Source of the DNA: Gammaproteobacteria bacterium
Lineage (GTDB): Bacteria > Pseudomonadota > Gammaproteobacteria > UBA9339
Reading direction: 5' to 3'
Length of the DNA stretch: 42,382 bases
NCBI GenBank assembly: GCA_023135155.1
Contig: JAGLTR010000082.1
Location: 1-42,382 of the forward strand
The notes below the pieces were generated by a model. That model was given only the letters and a program-made list of their open reading frames with translations, did not search any database and was not told where the DNA came from. Shown here piece by piece: positions 1 through 9,104 of this stretch; position 1 is the first letter of the stretch; every line of letters starts with the position of its first letter. A program made the position numbers and the translations under genes.

Positions 1-2
1 AT

Positions 3-2603
3 ATCGACCCTGACAGTTACAACACTGAAGAGAGTCAGTTGTTCGCCTATGTGACTATTGGCGAAACTGACAATAACGCGCCCTACTCTGGATTACCACA
101 ACAATGCCTTATCGGCCGCAATAAAGCTTGGGAAGCGAATATTGTTGATCAACGTAATCCCGTCTGCCGTAAATACTATTTAGATAAAATCATTACGCCG
201 CTTTGGCAACGTGGATATAAAGGCATCTTCTTAGATACTTTGGACTCCTATCGAATTCCGCTTAAAGATAAAAAGGCACGCGCTGATCATGCAAAAGGCC
301 TAGAAAAATTAATAGCATCAATCAAGAAACGTTTTCCAAAAATAAAAATAATTTTAAACCGCGGTTTTGAACTACTACCCAAAATACATAAAGATGTTTA
401 CGCGGTTGCCGCCGAGTCTTTATATCGCGGCTGGAACCAAACCCAGCAAAAAGATGTTACCGTATCTGCAAACGATCGCAGTTGGTTATTGGGACAATTT
501 AATAAAGCAAAAAAATATGGTCTGCCTGTTATTAGCATTGATTATCTGCCGCTTAGCGCAACAAAAGAACAGATGCGCACTTTAGCGCAAAAAATAAGTA
601 CGCACGGCATAATTCCATGGGTTACCGATGGCAGTCTACAGAGTATGGGTATCGGCGTGATCGAACCTATTCCACGCACTATTCTTGCCATATATGACGG
701 TAAGACTACCGCCAGCGTTAATGAATCTGGCATTCAACAATTTGCAGCTATGCCTCTAAATCATATGAGTTATATAATAAAGTTTCTTGATGCACGCAAA
801 TTCGCAGCAAGCAACGAAATATTAAAAGGCAAATATGCCGGCATACTTATGTGGCTAGGTTCAAACTATTTAGAACAGAACCCTAAACTACAAAGCTGGC
901 TTATAAAACAAACACGATCACATATACCATTAGTAATTCTCGATGACCTCCGCTCCCAATTGTCACCGCAATTTAAAAAAGCGTTGGGCATCACAATTAA
1001 CGAAAATGTTACTACGGCCAAAAAAGTCACAATCACCAAACAAACTAAGCTTATCGGCTATGATACAAATCCCTTGCCAACTGTTTATAATTTTACAGTG
1101 CTAAAGGTGAGAAATAGCCAACCACAACTACAAATAAAAACGAATAATGGCGACATTAGTAACGCGATCGCCATCACGCCATGGGGTGGTTACGCCATTA
1201 ATCCATTTATTGTGACAGAACTTCCGGACGGACAAACGCGCTGGGTGATAAACCCCTTCACATTCTTCCGTAAAGCATTTCGTTTACCACTGATTCCTAT
1301 TCCAGATGTAACCACTGAAAACGGTTTACGACTTATGGTGGTACAAATTGATGGTGACGGCTATGTCAGTAAAGGCGAATGGCATAATGCCTCGTTTGCT
1401 GGCGATATTATGCTTAGAAAAATATTGGAAAAATATAAGATTCCAACTACTGTTTCAATTATTCAGGCAGAAGTAATGCAAAACGGATTGTATGCTAAAC
1501 AAGCCACACAACTTGAAGCCACAGCACGCAAGATTTTTGCGCTACCTTGGGTCGAAATCGCCAGCCATTCCTTCTCACATCCATTTAATTGGCAGCTTGT
1601 TGAGAAATCCGATCCAACAGACGTCGCTAAAAACAAATCTTATTATCTACCTGTAAAAAACTATATTTTTAATATTAACGCCGAAATAACTGGCTCAATT
1701 AATTACATCAACAAATACCTTGCCCCTGCAAATAAGAAATGCAAAGTGTTTTTATGGACCGGTGACACTGACCCTTCTGCTGCAGCTGTTGCACTAGCCT
1801 ATAAAAACAAAGTGCACAATATGAATGGTGGTAACACTACAATTACCAACGCGCAAAACTCTATTGCAAATATTGGGCCGCTCGGCATATATAAAGGTAA
1901 ATATTTTCAAGTTTATGCGCCGATACAAAATGAAAATATTTATACTGCTTTGTGGACCGGACCATTTTATGGTTTTAGGCGCGTCATAGAAACTTTCAAA
2001 TTAACTGACAAACCAGTACGCTACAAACCAATCGACATCTATTATCATTTTTATTCCGCTACTAAAATTGCCTCCCTAAACGCACTAAAAGCCGTTTACG
2101 ACTGGGCACTAAAACAAGACGTATTTAACATCTATATTTCCGAATATACTGATAAAGTTTTGGATTTCAATAACCTCTCCATTGCTAGACAGGGCAACAG
2201 CTGGCTTATTCGAAACCATGGTGATCTGCGCGAGTTTCGCCTACCGATAACAGCGTTTCCTAACTTCGCCAGAAGCAGCAATATCGTCGGTTACCGCAAA
2301 ATTAATAACGAAAACTATATACACTTAGGAGCGAAAACAACCACGAGGCTCGAAACTACCGAAACAACTAGCAATACACCTTATATTGTCGCCACCAATG
2401 CAACTGTAAAAGAATTTAATCGCCAAGATGATCAAGTACAATTCAAACTGCAGGGGCATCTACCAATTAACTTAACTCTTGCTAATGTGCAGAATAAAAC
2501 GCTTTACTGCAACAATAAAGAGCTCATTGGCAAACCAACCTCGCTTTACAAGAAACTCTATACTTTTCCTGGGGTAACAAACGTCACTTGCTTATTGAAA
2601 TAG
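3..2603 (+). CDS. PelA-like GH114 glycosidase / polysaccharide deacetylase, 5'-truncated
   Basis: The frame is open from nucleotide 3 and enters the window already inside a conserved stretch (AYVTIGE), so the start lies upstream; the TTG at 39 is probably not the true start. The first ~210 residues resemble the GH114 fold of PelA-type enzymes (YVTIGE, then GIFLDTLDS). From about nt 1330 there is a NodB-like deacetylase region: IDGDG with its Asp codons at 1350-1358, and the metal-site motif HSFSHP at 1566-1583. This order, hydrolase then deacetylase, is that of PelA, which trims and deacetylates a cationic exopolysaccharide in the periplasm. The protein is close in length to PelA (about 950 aa in Pseudomonas) once the missing start is allowed for. 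No other pel gene is visible downstream, so the polymer is unknown. It ends 146 bp before a convergent gene. Confidence 0.75.
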   Translation: MDPDSYNTEESQLFAYVTIGETDNNAPYSGLPQQCLIGRNKAWEANIVDQRNPVCRKYYLDKIITPLWQRGYKGIFLDTLDSYRIPLKDKKARADHAKGLEKLIASIKKRFPKIKIILNRGFELLPKIHKDVYAVAAESLYRGWNQTQQKDVTVSANDRSWLLGQFNKAKKYGLPVISIDYLPLSATKEQMRTLAQKISTHGIIPWVTDGSLQSMGIGVIEPIPRTILAIYDGKTTASVNESGIQQFAAMPLNHMSYIIKFLDARKFAASNEILKGKYAGILMWLGSNYLEQNPKLQSWLIKQTRSHIPLVILDDLRSQLSPQFKKALGITINENVTTAKKVTITKQTKLIGYDTNPLPTVYNFTVLKVRNSQPQLQIKTNNGDISNAIAITPWGGYAINPFIVTELPDGQTRWVINPFTFFRKAFRLPLIPIPDVTTENGLRLMVVQIDGDGYVSKGEWHNASFAGDIMLRKILEKYKIPTTVSIIQAEVMQNGLYAKQATQLEATARKIFALPWVEIASHSFSHPFNWQLVEKSDPTDVAKNKSYYLPVKNYIFNINAEITGSINYINKYLAPANKKCKVFLWTGDTDPSAAAVALAYKNKVHNMNGGNTTITNAQNSIANIGPLGIYKGKYFQVYAPIQNENIYTALWTGPFYGFRRVIETFKLTDKPVRYKPIDIYYHFYSATKIASLNALKAVYDWALKQDVFNIYISEYTDKVLDFNNLSIARQGNSWLIRNHGDLREFRLPITAFPNFARSSNIVGYRKINNENYIHLGAKTTTRLETTETTSNTPYIVATNATVKEFNRQDDQVQFKLQGHLPINLTLANVQNKTLYCNNKELIGKPTSLYKKLYTFPGVTNVTCLLK

Positions 2604-2605
2604 CG

Positions 2606-2655
2606 GCGGGATCCAGAAACCAGAAATAGATTCCGCGGTCAAGCCGCGGAATGAC
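2606..2655. repeat. Intergenic palindromic repeat, partial copy
   Basis: It starts with a cgggatcca-like half-site and ends in a 9-bp perfect stem (attccgcgg / ccgcggaat, 2630-2638 and 2644-2652) around tcaag, followed by gac. The same stem and half-site occur in the elements inside nuoC and nuoL. It lies just after the PelA-like stop codon and could also act as an RNA hairpin. Confidence 0.7.
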
Positions 2656-2716
2656 ACGGAATGGCCTCATAAACTGCATGCAGGCAATCTCAACTTGAAT
2701 GTTTTTTCGAATCTTT

Positions 2717-2739
2717 GAGACGCCCAAATTGGGCGTCTC
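2717..2739. terminator. Hairpin between convergent genes
   Basis: A perfect 9-bp inverted repeat (gagacgccc / gggcgtctc) surrounds aaatt, between two convergent genes. No clear T-run follows on the plus strand. A bidirectional terminator is plausible from position and symmetry only. Confidence 0.4.
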
Positions 2740-2749
2740 TACGCAGATA

Positions 2750-3022
2750 TTACCGCTTACGATAAATTAGAATAAGCACAACCACTGAGCCACAAGCGAT
2801 AAAACTTATAGAATATCCTATCAACAACCAATAATCATTTGAAACCAGCGCATGCAAAATAACGAATAGTTGAATCACCCAAAAACCAAAGAAAGTTAAC
2901 AGCGAAACACCACGCGAGCTTTTCTCGCGCACAATACGAACAATCTGCGGAATAAACAAAAGCGCATTTACAAACAACCCACATTCGAAAACAACATTAA
3001 TAATAGTCTTTAAAATATCCAT
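2750..3022 (-). CDS. PQ-loop (SemiSWEET-like) small membrane protein
   Basis: A 90-residue protein with three hydrophobic segments (about residues 10-27, 40-60 and 65-86). It has the family's proline-glutamine signature in the first helix (FIPQIVRIV, about 22-30) followed by a basic SSRGVS turn. This is one triple-helix bundle, the size of bacterial SemiSWEETs, which dimerise to form a sugar uniporter; other PQ-loop proteins have other or unknown substrates. Family assignment is secure, substrate is not. It stands alone between a hairpin and a toxin-antitoxin pair, on the same strand as the latter but 41 bp downstream of it. Confidence 0.75.
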   Translation of the reverse strand: MDILKTIINVVFECGLFVNALLFIPQIVRIVREKSSRGVSLLTFFGFWVIQLFVILHALVSNDYWLLIGYSISFIACGSVVVLILIYRKR

Positions 3023-3063
3023 AACTAACCACTCCTAAACGCAATACATTTATCACAAAGTCT

Positions 3064-3390
3064 TCAGGCATGCCTACAGTTACTTTCTGAAACAAACTTA
3101 ATATCAAGCCTACAACCAACTGCTTTAGCATATTTTTGTAGCGTCGCTAACGTCGGCGAATGCTTTTTCTGTCCATCTATAGATTCTAGCCTAGATATAA
3201 CAGACGAGCTAGTTTTCATAATCTCAGCTATTTCTTTTTGCGTTTTATTGGCTTTTTTACGCGCCCTAACCATCTCCGTTATAAGAGCAAACTCATCCTC
3301 TAGGCTCATGTATTTCTTCTGCGTAGCTGCATCAGACAACACTTTCTTTTTGAAAACATCAAAATCGTACTTTACCGGATCATAACTCAT
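3064..3390 (-). CDS. higA: HigA-type antitoxin, XRE helix-turn-helix
   Basis: About 108 residues starting MSYDPVKYD. This ATG at 3390 is preferred over an upstream in-frame codon at 3435 because it overlaps the toxin stop by 11 bp, as is usual in such pairs. The middle holds an XRE-type helix-turn-helix (KTQKEIAEIMKTSSSVISRLE). The C terminus has the ATLQKYAKAVGCRLDIKF pattern common in HigA and related antitoxins. It should bind and neutralise the toxin and repress the shared promoter. Toxin-first order is typical of higBA. Confidence 0.85.
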   Translation of the reverse strand: MSYDPVKYDFDVFKKKVLSDAATQKKYMSLEDEFALITEMVRARKKANKTQKEIAEIMKTSSSVISRLESIDGQKKHSPTLATLQKYAKAVGCRLDIKFVSESNCRHA

Positions 3391-3712
3391 CACGTAATAC
3401 CTCCTGCAAACGTTTCCGCGCAACATCAAGCTCATGCTTGGGCGTTACTTCCATTTTTTTAATAAAACTATGTAAGATGATTATCTCATTCTTTTTTACA
3501 TAACAAAAAAACACTCGTCCAATCCCCTCTTTTGCTTTAGCTCGAATTTCAAACAACCCATCACCCATGGCGCGTGTTAACGGCATACCAAGATTTGCGC
3601 CTTCCTGACGAATTAAATCCAAAATGCGCAACAACTTTGCCTGCAAGGCCTTTGGCCAAGACAACAATGCTTTCTCCACCTTTGGGCTATAAAATACAAC
3701 TGTCCAACTCAT
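3380..3712 (-). CDS. higB: HigB/RelE-type toxin (phage Gp49-like family)
   Basis: A 110-residue basic protein. The pattern of a central 'MGDGLFEIRAKAKEGIGRVFF' region followed by the lysine-rich segment IILHSFIKKMEVTPKHELD is diagnostic of the Gp49-like/HigB group of ribosome-dependent mRNA interferases in the RelE superfamily. It is the first gene of a two-gene operon with the antitoxin. Start at ATG 3712. Length and conserved positions look intact, so the toxin is probably functional. Confidence 0.85.
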   Translation of the reverse strand: MSWTVVFYSPKVEKALLSWPKALQAKLLRILDLIRQEGANLGMPLTRAMGDGLFEIRAKAKEGIGRVFFCYVKKNEIIILHSFIKKMEVTPKHELDVARKRLQEVLRDEL

Positions 3713-3717
3713 AACTT

Positions 3718-3746
3718 AATGTAGCATATATGCTACTATTTATCAA
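3718..3746 (-). promoter_or_regulatory. Promoter and palindromic operator of the toxin-antitoxin operon
   Basis: On the minus strand there is TTGATA (3746-3741), a 17-bp spacer, then TACATT (3723-3718). The spacer is mostly occupied by a perfect 16-bp palindrome, gtagcatatatgctac, at 3721-3736. A palindrome over the promoter is the expected operator for antitoxin autorepression. The -10 lies only 5 bp before the toxin ATG, so the transcript would be nearly leaderless if this promoter is used. Confidence 0.6.
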
Positions 3747-3831
3747 TTATGCCGATAAACCGATAGCGAGTAGCGTTTGCCCCTCCCATCTATAATGCTA
3801 CAATACGCTCTTTTGCGGACAGGGAACCAAT

Positions 3832-5151
3832 ATGCCAAGGTTAGGATCATCTCGAGCTTTTTTTGTTACCATCTGTAGCAGCCTGCTACTAACTACCACT
3901 TCATCAGTCTTTGCCGCTACTGCAAAAACTACGAGCAACCTACGAAAACTGGTCTTACAGCAGCAAAAACAATTAGCCTTGCAAGCAAAAGAGATTAAAC
4001 AGTTGCAGCAAGAAATGCATACGGTAAAAACAACAAGGCAACAACGCGTAATCATATATAAAAGACCTACAACACCTAAACATAGCAAAAAGAGAACAGA
4101 TCTATTCAAGCTAAAAGTTAACAAAAAGCTTGTGAAATTCCATGTTAAAGGTCAATTCAACCAAGCAATGATCTATAGCAATGACAGCAGACAGAATAAA
4201 CTCTTCTTCACTACTAATGAGAACTCTGTATCACGCGTAAATATCGGAGCTGACATCCACCCTTCCGACAAGATCACGGTTGGCGGCCATGTTGAACTTG
4301 GTCTAAAGCTAAATTCCTCAAGTGCTGTTACTCAAAACGATCCAACACCTCCGAGCTCAATAGACATGCGTAAGATCGAAGTGTTCGTAAAAACCAAACA
4401 CCTAGGCAACCTCTGGCTCGGCAAGGGTAGCACGGCTACCGACAACACTTCTGAAATCGATCTTTCTGGCACCACTGTTGCAGCGTACTCGCCTGTTAAC
4501 TATATAGGTGGCGGCTTATACTTTCGCACTCCTGGCTCAGACGTCTACACTAATAACCCGCAGGTTAATGATGCATTCGACAACCTCGATGGCTTTAGTC
4601 GTAAAAGTCGTATAGGTTATGACACTCCAAAATTTCATGGCGCCTGGGTCTCAGCATCAGCCATGGAAAACAATAGCGCCGACGTTGCCTTAAAAATTAA
4701 ACAAAATTTCCACAACATTAAATTTGCTGGCGCTATCGGTCAAACGACAAAGCAGACGATAAATGATGTCCGCGGAAATGTTACCGATGGCTCGTTTTCT
4801 GTATTGCTACCTAATGGTTTAAACGGCACAGTTGCAGCCGGCTATGTCAATGCTATTGCCGCCAGCCGCAAGGATCCAAATTACTATTATGTGAAACTTG
4901 GCCTACTGAGAAAATATTTCCACCTTGGAAAAACCGCAGTGTCATTAGACTACGGGAAATATAGTAACTTTGATCAAAACAATGATATTGGTAAGACCTA
5001 TGGCGCCGACATTGTGCAATATCTTGAAGGCTGGAATCTTGCTATTTACGCTGGCTATCGCAAGTTTATGTTAACGCGAACAAGCGCTTCGTTTAAAAAC
5101 ATTAACATCGTACTTGCTGGCGCGATATTTAAGTTTAACTTTTTGCGGTAA
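3832..5151 (+). CDS. Outer-membrane porin with N-terminal coiled coil
   Basis: 439 residues. Residues 1-28 form a signal peptide (basic start, hydrophobic core, VFA-AT cleavage site). Residues ~36-66 are a Gln/Lys-rich heptad segment likely to form a coiled coil. A basic linker (75-100) follows, then a region of alternating polar and hydrophobic residues with many Gly/Tyr/Asn, typical of a beta barrel. Motifs such as VGGHVELG and KTKHLGNLWLGKGS recall gram-negative porins of the OprO/P or DcaP type, where a coiled coil precedes the barrel. The last residues are FKFNFLR rather than ending in Phe. An agggaa Shine-Dalgarno precedes ATG 3832. Substrate is unknown. Confidence 0.7.
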   Translation: MPRLGSSRAFFVTICSSLLLTTTSSVFAATAKTTSNLRKLVLQQQKQLALQAKEIKQLQQEMHTVKTTRQQRVIIYKRPTTPKHSKKRTDLFKLKVNKKLVKFHVKGQFNQAMIYSNDSRQNKLFFTTNENSVSRVNIGADIHPSDKITVGGHVELGLKLNSSSAVTQNDPTPPSSIDMRKIEVFVKTKHLGNLWLGKGSTATDNTSEIDLSGTTVAAYSPVNYIGGGLYFRTPGSDVYTNNPQVNDAFDNLDGFSRKSRIGYDTPKFHGAWVSASAMENNSADVALKIKQNFHNIKFAGAIGQTTKQTINDVRGNVTDGSFSVLLPNGLNGTVAAGYVNAIAASRKDPNYYYVKLGLLRKYFHLGKTAVSLDYGKYSNFDQNNDIGKTYGADIVQYLEGWNLAIYAGYRKFMLTRTSASFKNINIVLAGAIFKFNFLR

Positions 5152-5198
5152 TAAAACATGATTAGGTTTCTTAATATTAATTACAAATAAATGATCCC

Positions 5199-5227
5199 GT
5201 CATCCCGCGGCTCGATCGCGGGATGAC
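5199..5227. repeat. Intergenic palindrome related to the nuo inserts
   Basis: A perfect 11-bp inverted repeat (gtcatcccgcg / cgcgggatgac) with a 7-nt loop, downstream of the porin gene and upstream of the nuo promoter. It has the same gtcat...atgac ends as the elements inside nuoC and nuoL but lacks their middle. No T-run follows, so termination is uncertain. Confidence 0.6.
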
Positions 5228-5269
5228 ATCATTCTTAAAAAAATACGACGGAAACTAGAGCAGGTTAAA

Positions 5270-5298
5270 TTGCCATGAATAAGCAAAAATGCTAAGAT
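5270..5298 (+). promoter_or_regulatory. Likely sigma-70 promoter of the nuo operon
   Basis: TTGCCA (5270-5275), a 17-bp spacer, then TAAGAT (5293-5298), about 50 bp before the nuoA start codon. It is the best promoter-like sequence in the gap between the porin and nuoA. Confidence 0.55.
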
Positions 5299-5348
5299 CT
5301 ATTTTAATGATTTTATTGGTTTTTTAGTAAAAGGCGGGCAAGTAAAAG

Positions 5349-5705
5349 TTGTTACATACATATTTTATCATTCTAGTATTTCTACTAATTGCCATTGGTT
5401 TTGCAGGCACCGCCATTTCGCTAGGATTTCTCTGTTCAAAAGGAAAAAATAGACGCGCAAAAACACTGCCATACGAGTGCGGATTTGATAGTGTCGGTGA
5501 TTGTCGTAAACCGTTTGCAAACCGTTATTATTTAATTGCGATTCTATTTTTATTATTTGATGTGGAAACAATGTTATTTCTACCCTGGGCAGTTTCGTTG
5601 CGTCATATTGGTTGGCTCGGCTTTAGCGCCATGCTTCTGTTTATTAGTTTTTTATTAATTGGTTTTATTTACGAATGGCGAGTGGGTGCATTCAGATGGG
5701 AATAA
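5349..5705 (+). CDS. nuoA: NADH-quinone oxidoreductase subunit A
   Basis: 118 residues, three transmembrane helices (about 4-27, 60-80, 87-108). The loop between helices 1 and 2 carries the conserved [10 protein letters not shown] with its functional Cys, and helix 2 has [12 protein letters not shown]. NuoA is a small membrane subunit at the quinone-site interface of complex I. The start is TTG at 5349, with a purine-rich ggcggg sequence upstream; no ATG lies at a suitable place. First gene of the operon. Confidence 0.95.
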   Translation: MLHTYFIILVFLLIAIGFAGTAISLGFLCSKGKNRRAKTLPYECGFDSVGDCRKPFANRYYLIAILFLLFDVETMLFLPWAVSLRHIGWLGFSAMLLFISFLLIGFIYEWRVGAFRWE

Positions 5706-6157
5706 AATCTGCACAAGGTGGTTTTGTTACCACGCGCTTAAATAAACTCCTTGCCTGGGCACGCACTGGTTCACTCTGGCCACTTACTATTGGGCTTTCG
5801 TGTTGCGCTATTGAAATGATGCAAACTGCTGCAGCGCGTTATGATCTTGATCGTTTTGGCGTTATGTTTCGTGCTAGCCCCCGCCAAGCTGATCTATTAA
5901 TTGTTTCAGGCACTGTTTGCAATAAGATGATCGAGCCGCTTAAACGCGTTTATGAACAAATGCCAGAACCCAAATGGGTTATTGCCATGGGTGCTTGCGC
6001 CTGTACTGGCGGTATTTATGCAGACTCATATTCCGTTGTTGCCGGTGTTGATAAAATTATTCCGGTTGATGTTTTTCTGCCGGGATGTCCGCCGACACCA
6101 GAAGAGTTAATTGATGCTATTTTATTACTACAGAAGAAAATAAAAGATGAGCATTAA
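5696..6157 (+). CDS. nuoB: NADH-quinone oxidoreductase subunit B
   Basis: About 153 residues from ATG 5696, which overlaps nuoA by 10 bp; an in-frame codon at 5675 would overlap more and adds residues the family lacks. The N2 cluster ligands are visible: the Cys pair in LSCCAIEMM, the Cys of SGTVCNKM, and the Cys of LPGCPPTPE. The MGACACTGG loop is also present. NuoB carries the terminal iron-sulfur cluster that reduces quinone. All ligands are intact, so the hydrophilic arm next to the membrane should be functional. Confidence 0.95.
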   Translation: MGIKSAQGGFVTTRLNKLLAWARTGSLWPLTIGLSCCAIEMMQTAAARYDLDRFGVMFRASPRQADLLIVSGTVCNKMIEPLKRVYEQMPEPKWVIAMGACACTGGIYADSYSVVAGVDKIIPVDVFLPGCPPTPEELIDAILLLQKKIKDEH

Positions 6158-6662
6158 TATCGAAGAAATATTAAATCAAGAAACTCTGGAGCTTAACCAG
6201 GATAACATGCTAGCAACACTCAGCATGCTGGCGCAGGAACCAAAATTTAATTTCGCGATGTTAATTGATCTGTTTGGGATTGATTATGGGACAACTGCAA
6301 CTCCGAGATTCGCTGTGATATATAATTTATTATCATTAGAAAATAACCATAGACTTAGAATTACGGTACCGCTTATAAAAACCACTCACTCCTCAAGTCA
6401 TCCCGTACTTGATACAGGATCCAGGAATACACATACTAAACATGCCATAGATTCCGCGGTTAAGCCGTGGAATGACGCTACACAGTTGCACAGTGATTTT
6501 GAGCTGCCTTCAGTTTGCACTATTTGGCCAAATGCTAATTGGTACGAACGCGAAGTATACGATATGTTTGGTATTCATTTTATAGATCATCCAGATCTGC
6601 GGCGCATCATTACTGAATATAATTATAATAAACATCCGTTGTGTAAGGACTTTACCAAGTAA
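6147..6662 (+). CDS. nuoC: NADH-quinone oxidoreductase subunit C, with a palindromic insert
   Basis: 171 residues; the ATG at 6147 overlaps nuoB by 11 bp. The conserved C-terminal block is clear ([16 protein letters not shown], then [13 protein letters not shown] and HPLCKDF). Between about residues 84 and 110 there is a stretch foreign to the family ([12 protein letters not shown] ... [10 protein letters not shown]), encoded by an 80-bp repeat element at 6397-6476. It splits an otherwise normal NuoC without breaking the frame, so it probably forms a surface loop. NuoC and NuoD together build the connecting module of the peripheral arm. Its stop overlaps the nuoD ATG by one base. Confidence 0.93.
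   Translation: MSINIEEILNQETLELNQDNMLATLSMLAQEPKFNFAMLIDLFGIDYGTTATPRFAVIYNLLSLENNHRLRITVPLIKTTHSSSHPVLDTGSRNTHTKHAIDSAVKPWNDATQLHSDFELPSVCTIWPNANWYEREVYDMFGIHFIDHPDLRRIITEYNYNKHPLCKDFTK
6397..6476. repeat. Palindromic element inserted in frame in nuoC
   Basis: 80 bp bounded by gtcatccc and ggaatgac. Its right half is a 9-bp stem (6451-6459 with 6465-6473, one G-T pair) around ttaag. It begins at codon position 2 of nuoC, exactly as the nuoL copy does, so both encode related peptides. It resembles in behaviour the palindromic elements that enter coding genes in Rickettsia and Wolbachia. Confidence 0.85.
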
Positions 6663-7780
6663 TGGCAACGACAAAAGAATACAATCTGAATTTCGGACCA
6701 CAGCATCCAGCAGCTCACGGAGTATTGCGTCTTATTTTATCACTAGAAGGTGAAACAATTACTAATGTGGATCCTAATATTGGCTTCCTACATCGCGGCG
6801 TAGAAAAACTAGCCGAGAATTTGACCTATCAACAAATAACTCCATATATCGATCGCTTGGATTATATTTCCACGCTTGCTAATGAGCACTGCTATATTTT
6901 AGCGCTAGAAAAATTATGCGGCATTACGCCCCCAGAACGCGCGCAATATATTCGCGTTTTATTCGATGAAATTACCCGCCTTTTAAGTCATCTTATTTGG
7001 CTTGGCTCACATGCACTTGATATCGGCGCAATGAGTGTATTTTTATATGCTATGCAGGAGCGCGAAAAACTTCTCGACTGTTATGAAGCTATGTCAGGTT
7101 CACGCGTACATCCTAACCTCTATCGCATTGGTGGTATGCGTCATGATCTGCCAGAAACAATGCCAGATGGCACAAACTTCTTTAATTATCTGCGTGATTT
7201 TCTCACTGAGCTGCGCAAAGTCTTGGCGGAATTAGAAAACATGTTAACCGATAATCCTATCTGGAAAAAACGCACTATCGGTATTGGCGTAGCAACAAAA
7301 GAACAGGCGATTGCGCACGGCTTCACGGGGCCGATGCTGCGGGCATCCGGTGTTAACTGGGATCTGCGCCAACAACAACCATATGCTGTTTATGAGCAGC
7401 TACAATTCAATGTTCCCGTTAAGCAAGCTGGTGATTGCTATGCTCGCTATTTAGTTTATCTTGCTGAGATGCAACAATCTTCACGCCTAATTGCGCAGTG
7501 TACAACCTGGCTGGAAAATAACCCTGGACCAATTAATACAGATAATAAAATAATTAATATTCCTGCAGGTGAAGCTTATGCTGCAATCGAACATCCGAAA
7601 GGCGAGTTCGGTATTTACATTAACTCACAAGGAGAGAACAAACCGTGGCGCCTACGTATTCGGGCCGCAAGTTTCCCGCATTTAGCTGCAATAAATATGC
7701 TAGCTAAGGGGCATATGATTGCTGATTTAGCGGCAATTATTTCTAGCACTAATATTATCTTGGGTGAAGTAGACAGATGA
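6662..7780 (+). CDS. nuoD: NADH-quinone oxidoreductase subunit D
   Basis: 372 residues. It carries [16 protein letters not shown] near the N terminus, [12 protein letters not shown] (residues ~41-52), [13 protein letters not shown] in the middle and the typical GEVDR C terminus. NuoD (49-kDa family) forms the quinone pocket with NuoB. It starts on ATG 6662 inside the nuoC stop. Its own stop TGA overlaps the nuoH ATG (ATGA at 7777-7780). In most proteobacteria nuoE, F and G follow here; they do not. Confidence 0.96.
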   Translation: MATTKEYNLNFGPQHPAAHGVLRLILSLEGETITNVDPNIGFLHRGVEKLAENLTYQQITPYIDRLDYISTLANEHCYILALEKLCGITPPERAQYIRVLFDEITRLLSHLIWLGSHALDIGAMSVFLYAMQEREKLLDCYEAMSGSRVHPNLYRIGGMRHDLPETMPDGTNFFNYLRDFLTELRKVLAELENMLTDNPIWKKRTIGIGVATKEQAIAHGFTGPMLRASGVNWDLRQQQPYAVYEQLQFNVPVKQAGDCYARYLVYLAEMQQSSRLIAQCTTWLENNPGPINTDNKIINIPAGEAYAAIEHPKGEFGIYINSQGENKPWRLRIRAASFPHLAAINMLAKGHMIADLAAIISSTNIILGEVDR

Positions 7781-8790
7781 TACACGAGATCTTATGGTTA
7801 ATTTTATTGATTGTTAAAATTGTTGGCGTGCTTATCGCGTTAACAATTACTGTCGCTTACTTAACTTTTTTCGAGCGAAAAGTAATTGGCTATATGCAAG
7901 CTCGTCTTGGACCTAACCGTGTCGGAATAAAAGGCTGGGGGCAGCCAATTGCTGATGTCATAAAGTTATTATTTAAAGAGATCATTATCCCAAAGAAATC
8001 CAATCGCTTTTTATTTTTAATTGCACCTATGCTTGTGATTGTGCCGACACTGACAATCTGGGCAATTATTCCAGTTTCTAGCAAAGCCGTTCTCGCCAAC
8101 ATTAATCTCGGCATACTGTTTATTTTAACCTTTAGCTCTATAACTGTTTTCGGCATCATGCTTGCCGGTTGGGCCTCAAATTCGAAGTATGCGTTATTAG
8201 GCGCTATGCGCGAGGTTGCACAGCTTATTGCCTATGAGATTGCGATGGGCTTTGCTGTTGTTGGCGTTGTCATGGCAAGCGGCAGTCTGAATCTGCAAAC
8301 AATTGTTATGCATCAAAGTGGCGGCATCTGGCACTGGTATTTTCTCCCGCTATTCCCTCTGTTTATCGTCTTCTGGATTGCCGGGATTGCAGAGACTAAT
8401 AGACTGCCCTTTGATGTTGCCGAAGGTGAATCTGAACTTGTTGCGGGCTTTCATGTTGAATACTCTGGCATCGCTTTTGGGCTCTTCTTTTTGGCCGAGT
8501 ATATAAACATGCTGCTTATCTCTGTCTTAGCAGCGCTGTTCTTTTTTGGAGGCTGGCTCTCGCCTGTGCAGAATATCCCTTGGCTTAGCAGCACTTTAGG
8601 CTGGGTTCCTGGCAGCATCTGGCTCTTCTTAAAAATCGCATTTTTTATGTACTGCTTCTTCTGGTTACGCGCCACTCTGCCGCGTTTTCGTTATGATCAG
8701 ATAATGGGCTTCGGATGGAAAATATTAATACCGATCACACTATTTTGGATTGTTATTCTTGGCGTGATAATTAACTTGGGGTGGCTATGA
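7777..8790 (+). CDS. nuoH: NADH-quinone oxidoreductase subunit H
   Basis: 337 residues, about eight transmembrane helices. Conserved stretches include [52 protein letters not shown] and [19 protein letters not shown]. NuoH makes the membrane entrance of the quinone channel and contacts NuoB/D/I. Nothing appears missing. The ATGA junction with nuoD upstream suggests translational coupling; the next junction, with nuoI, is also ATGA. Confidence 0.97.
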   Translation: MIHEILWLILLIVKIVGVLIALTITVAYLTFFERKVIGYMQARLGPNRVGIKGWGQPIADVIKLLFKEIIIPKKSNRFLFLIAPMLVIVPTLTIWAIIPVSSKAVLANINLGILFILTFSSITVFGIMLAGWASNSKYALLGAMREVAQLIAYEIAMGFAVVGVVMASGSLNLQTIVMHQSGGIWHWYFLPLFPLFIVFWIAGIAETNRLPFDVAEGESELVAGFHVEYSGIAFGLFFLAEYINMLLISVLAALFFFGGWLSPVQNIPWLSSTLGWVPGSIWLFLKIAFFMYCFFWLRATLPRFRYDQIMGFGWKILIPITLFWIVILGVIINLGWL

Positions 8791-9104
8791 TAATAAAGGC
8801 CTTTAAGGTAACACTAAACTATTTTTTCCGAAAGAAAGTTACCATCACCTATCCGGAACAAAAGACACCGCGCTCAGAACGTTTTCGTGGCATGCCATGC
8901 TTCGTCGAAGAAAATGGCAAGAAAAAATGCATTCGCTGTGGGCAGTGTGTAAAAATATGTCCGGCGCACGCCATAGACTTGAAAAAATATCAGATAAAGA
9001 GTCAACGCTGCATTGCGTGTGGATTATGTGAAGAGGTTTGTCCTGTGGCAGCTATTAAACTAACAAACAAACTAGCGCCCCCCACAACGAGAAAAGAAAA
9101 ATGA
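8787..9104 (+). CDS. nuoI: NADH-quinone oxidoreductase subunit I
   Basis: About 105 residues if the ATG at 8787 is used, which overlaps the nuoH stop as ATGA; a GTG two codons earlier is less likely. Two [4Fe-4S] binding motifs are intact: [12 protein letters not shown] and [12 protein letters not shown], which should hold clusters N6a and N6b. It is shorter than many NuoI proteins (about 160-180 aa): the C-terminal tail is trimmed, ending soon after the second motif in a lysine-rich segment. In a complete complex the electrons reach NuoI from NuoG, which is not encoded here. Confidence 0.95.
   Translation: MIIKAFKVTLNYFFRKKVTITYPEQKTPRSERFRGMPCFVEENGKKKCIRCGQCVKICPAHAIDLKKYQIKSQRCIACGLCEEVCPVAAIKLTNKLAPPTTRKEK

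Noticed and set aside
6380-6480. Frameshift or assembly error in nuoC (and likewise in nuoL)
   Set aside because: The extra residues are flanked by normal NuoC sequence in the same frame and are encoded by a repeat found elsewhere in the window, so this is an in-frame insertion.
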